A program made the position numbers and the translations under genes. Of a stretch of DNA of 14,737 nt, positions 12,081 through 14,737 are shown piece after piece. Source of the stretch: JAHFOW01 sp964370795 (lineage in GTDB: Bacteria; Planctomycetota; Brocadiia; Brocadiales; Brocadiaceae); the NCBI GenBank assembly GCA_964370795.1, contig CAYJME010000066.1:1-14737 (forward strand), read 5' to 3'. Position 1 is the first letter of the stretch; the number at the start of each line of letters is the position of its first letter. The notes beneath the pieces were generated by a model. It worked only from the letters and a program-made list of their open reading frames with translations, was not told the origin of the DNA and did no database searches.

Positions 12081-14309
12081 TTACGTTTTATTTTTAATTA
12101 ATCCCAAAGAACAAATAATTTGGGGTTCTTTATAGGTCTTTTCCTCTTCCTTTGTATTGCATAATTTGTCTTCATCCCGCAATGATACCACCAAGTTTGC
12201 CAGGTCTTCATCGGATATGCCCGCCTTTAGTTGTCTATTTAATGTCTCTCTGGCAAATTCCTTCAACGGGAATTTGTATATATCATCAATAGCCCTTTTC
12301 AACGCCTCGTTTACAAACAAGGTGCCTTTATATTCCTCATAGTAGCGGTTCAACCGCATATACGTCCTGTAGCGTGCGCCTGATTTTTTTCCTAACTGAC
12401 CGCCGATAGCGCTTTCAACTTGCTTTATGTGTTCAATGCCCATTTCCACCAGCTTGTGATGATTGTCTAATTTATATAACGCGGGGGTATCGGGATTGCA
12501 CTCGGCTGCTTTAAGAATTTCAAGTTGAGATTGTGTAATAATTTCCCCGTTTCTATCCACCCCTACCAGGACATCATTATCATCGGCCGTTCGTGTGTAA
12601 ACGACAACGCCTTCATCCCTTTTCACGTCTTCTTGTTTCATTGACTTCGTGGCATAAATGACATGAGGCAAATCGGGGATTGTCTTTTTCAGGGTGGGGT
12701 CTGCATCAGTGGCATTTTTCCATATCTGATAAGCATAGGACGCCAAATCAACCTCCGTGTCATCTTCTTCATCAAGGATGCCCTGTTTTTCATTGTAAAA
12801 GTCGTGAATTTTAACAGGGTCGCCATCAAAAAATACCTCGTCAGAACCAACTACCTCCGCATTTTCCTCTATCCTTTTTCTCAACCTGCCTCTTAATTTT
12901 ATAATCTTTTCTATGCCATCCTCCGGTAAAAATGAGTAGCAAAGAATTTTATCTGACCTCTGACCAATTCTGTCTACCCTTCCAGCCCTTTGAATAAGCC
13001 GGATAATAGCCCAGGGCAGGTCATAATTGACGATGATATGTCCATCCTGCAGGTTTTGTCCTTCGCTTAAGACATCGGTTGTTATTAAGACCCTTATTTC
13101 ATCGGGGGTATTTGCAATTTCTTTTTTATCGTTGCTCACCGGGCTAAATCTATAAGCGTAACTTGTGGGATCTTCGCTATCGCCGGTAACACACTCTATT
13201 TGGTTTAAGTTTCTCTTTTTTAATTCGTCACACAGATAATATGCCGTATCAGCAAACTGGGTGAAAATCAAAATTTTGTCCTTTGGGTGTTTCTTTATGC
13301 AGAGATCATATAAGGCGTTTAATTGCCTGTCTTCAGCAGGATTCCAATCCTTGCTGATATTTAATATCTTTAAAATCTCTTTGCTATCATTGATTAATAT
13401 ATTTTTCAGGGGTGCTTCAAAGAATCCGCTCCGGATCCAGTCAAAACGGTTATGATAGCTTGTCTCGTATAATATATAAATCTTCTTCGCCCGGGCATAA
13501 TAGTCTTCTTCGTCCAGTAAAATTCTGATTGCTCCTTCATTTGTGCCTGTAGTATCTAAGTCAACGTCATCCAGAAATTCATCCAGCAAATTTGCCTCCT
13601 GAGTGCCAATGGGAAGGGGGAGGTTGTTCTCTATTGCATACGCATAAATATAATTGCGCAGGACATGCCGGCTCAATGATACCAGAAAGGAATAACCGCT
13701 GCTTTCGAGCCTTTTAAAGAGATTGGTCCTGCAAAAGCCCATGAGTCGCCTGCCTGCGTGTGAAAGATTATCCTGTATGACGGTTTCTTCTTTCGTGGGT
13801 TTAAGGGTAGTCTTTTTATCGAGGTAATTACCCAGTCCATATCTCGGAAGGTTTAAACTATTAATGATATCCACAACGGTATCAGCATATAATTTTGCAT
13901 ATTGGTCTTTTGGGTCGTTGGGATCAAAATCGTATTCAACCTTTTTCGGTAACCTATCGGGGAAATAGGAACGACTGCCGTCTGAAAAGAGGAGATATTT
14001 CCTGCCGTTGAGAGGGTCGGTTTCTGCGTAATGTTGTTTAATAAAACTTCTCGGCCTTCTTACCATATACAACCGCATCAGTTCCCGCCAATTCGTCTCC
14101 ATAAGAACTCTTCTCAAATGCGGGCAATGTTGTTGCGGAGTATTGATATTTAGCCATAAACTGAACCCTGCCGCCGATACTTTCGATGAATTTCTCCGGG
14201 CATATACCCAAATCCTTGTCTTCCTGAATAAAAAGTCGAAGCTGATTGGACAAGTCAAGGTAAGTTTTATTATAGGGGGTAGCTGAAAGCAGGATAACCT
14301 TGCTCTCAT
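12081..14309 (-). pseudogene. SNF2-type helicase, C-terminal segment (after the frameshift)
   Basis: This segment carries the second helicase domain: KILIFTQFADTAYYL (motif IV), VLITTDVLSEGQNLQDGHIIVNYDLPW (motif V) and RLIQRAGRVDRIGQRSDKI (motif VI). About 250 residues of accessory C-terminal region follow. True homology starts near 14092 at NWRELMRLYMVRRPRSFIK. The first ~68 codons of the open frame (MRARLSCFQ...) are an out-of-frame reading of the N-terminal helicase domain. An extra G between GAC and AAT at about 14092 accounts for the break. SNF2-like helicases of this kind commonly accompany Eco57I-type methylases in restriction or phage-defence operons, which fits the gene order here. 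Its stop codon is followed by the repeat cluster and DUF559-2. Confidence 0.83.
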
Positions 14310-14737
14310 TAATCTGGATGTATTCCTGAATAGCCCTGTATCGCTTGCCTTCCCTGCTTCTTAAATTATGGCTTTCATCAATGATGATTAACCGGTATCT
14401 CCTCAGTTTTGGCAGGGCCGATTGAACTTGCGTAATAGGCAAAACCTTTGCCCGCAATTGATATGTATGCGCATAATCCTCCCACATACTCGTCAGGTTT
14501 TTCGGGCAGATGATGAGCATTTCAAGAAAGAAGTCTTCTTCAAATATCTTTGCTAAGGCGGTGGCTGTAAGGGTTTTCCCAAACCCAACAACATCGCCAA
14601 TTATAACACCGTCTCTCTTGTTCAGGTAATGTGCTGCTATTGAGACGGCCTTTTGCTGGAAACTGTGTAATTTCTCCTGAAGAATCTTTGGGATTTTAAA
14701 TTCTGTTAAGCCCGCACGGGCTTCACGGGATAAGTGG
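14038..14737 (-). pseudogene. SNF2-type helicase, N-terminal ATPase segment (runs off the right edge)
   Basis: The frame is open to the end of the window, so the true start and any N-terminal nuclease domain lie outside it. Visible are LQEKLHSFQQKAVSIAAHYL (Q-motif-like), IIGDVVGFGKTLTATALAK (Walker A, 14572-14598), MLIICPKNL (motif Ia), LIIIDESHNLR (motif II, DEXH) and VILLSATPYNKT (motif III). These are the ATP-binding and hydrolysis motifs of a superfamily 2 DNA translocase. After LPAFEKSSYGD the frame shifts near 14092, and this frame then ends within about 18 codons. The ATG at 14520 is internal and should not be taken as a start. Confidence 0.85.

Noticed and set aside
1..14737. tRNA, rRNA or other structural RNA genes
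   Set aside because: I saw no cloverleaf, no CCA-ended acceptor with a T-loop motif, and no rRNA-like sequence on either strand.

Overview
The window looks like part of a moderate-to-low GC environmental bacterial chromosome. Gene content (LysC, bacterioferritin, a GH15 glucoamylase-like protein, REP-associated transposases, DUF433/DUF5615 and many palindromic repeats) would fit an anammox-type planctomycete such as Kuenenia or Brocadia, but that is only a guess from general resemblance.

The left third (1-4400) is ordinary and intact. Aspartate kinase reads leftward, a complete bacterioferritin reads rightward from a divergent intergenic region with a near-consensus promoter, and a GH15-family glycosidase is convergent to it. 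The remaining 10 kb (4400-14737) is accessory. Every recognisable gene there reads leftward, in this order of transcription: an SNF2-type helicase entering from the right edge; a DUF559 (Vsr-like) nuclease; a large Eco57I-type adenine methylase/restriction gene; a second DUF559 nuclease; a REP-associated Y1 transposase (RAYT) copy with a nonsense codon; a DUF433-DUF5615 toxin-antitoxin pair; and an intact RAYT. The helicase has one reading-frame break and the methylase has three, while all left-hand genes are clean. This suggests a decaying restriction island rather than poor sequence.

Two families of palindromic repeat are interwoven with these genes. Family 1 is a 72-74 bp REP pair with arms GTAGGGGCGAAGCATTTT and its complement. 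It flanks both RAYT genes, lies in frame inside both RAYT coding sequences, and in expanded 178 bp form lies in frame inside the methylase. Family 2 is a C-rich hairpin unit (CAACCCCCT-n-CCCCCTTT-n-TAAGGGGG) that brackets both DUF559 genes and supplies their stop codons, which makes each DUF559 gene plus its repeats look like a mobile cassette analogous to RAYT/REP.

The most striking feature is a shared C-terminal tail (ELDFIINYDIKYRMG and variants) found at the end of the restriction/methylase gene, at the end of both RAYTs, and in relics beside REP copies. The RAYT elements appear to carry, and to sit within, the 3' end of restriction-gene sequence. Two of the tails carry the same extra 24 bp repeat at the same codon, which points to segment duplication or gene conversion.
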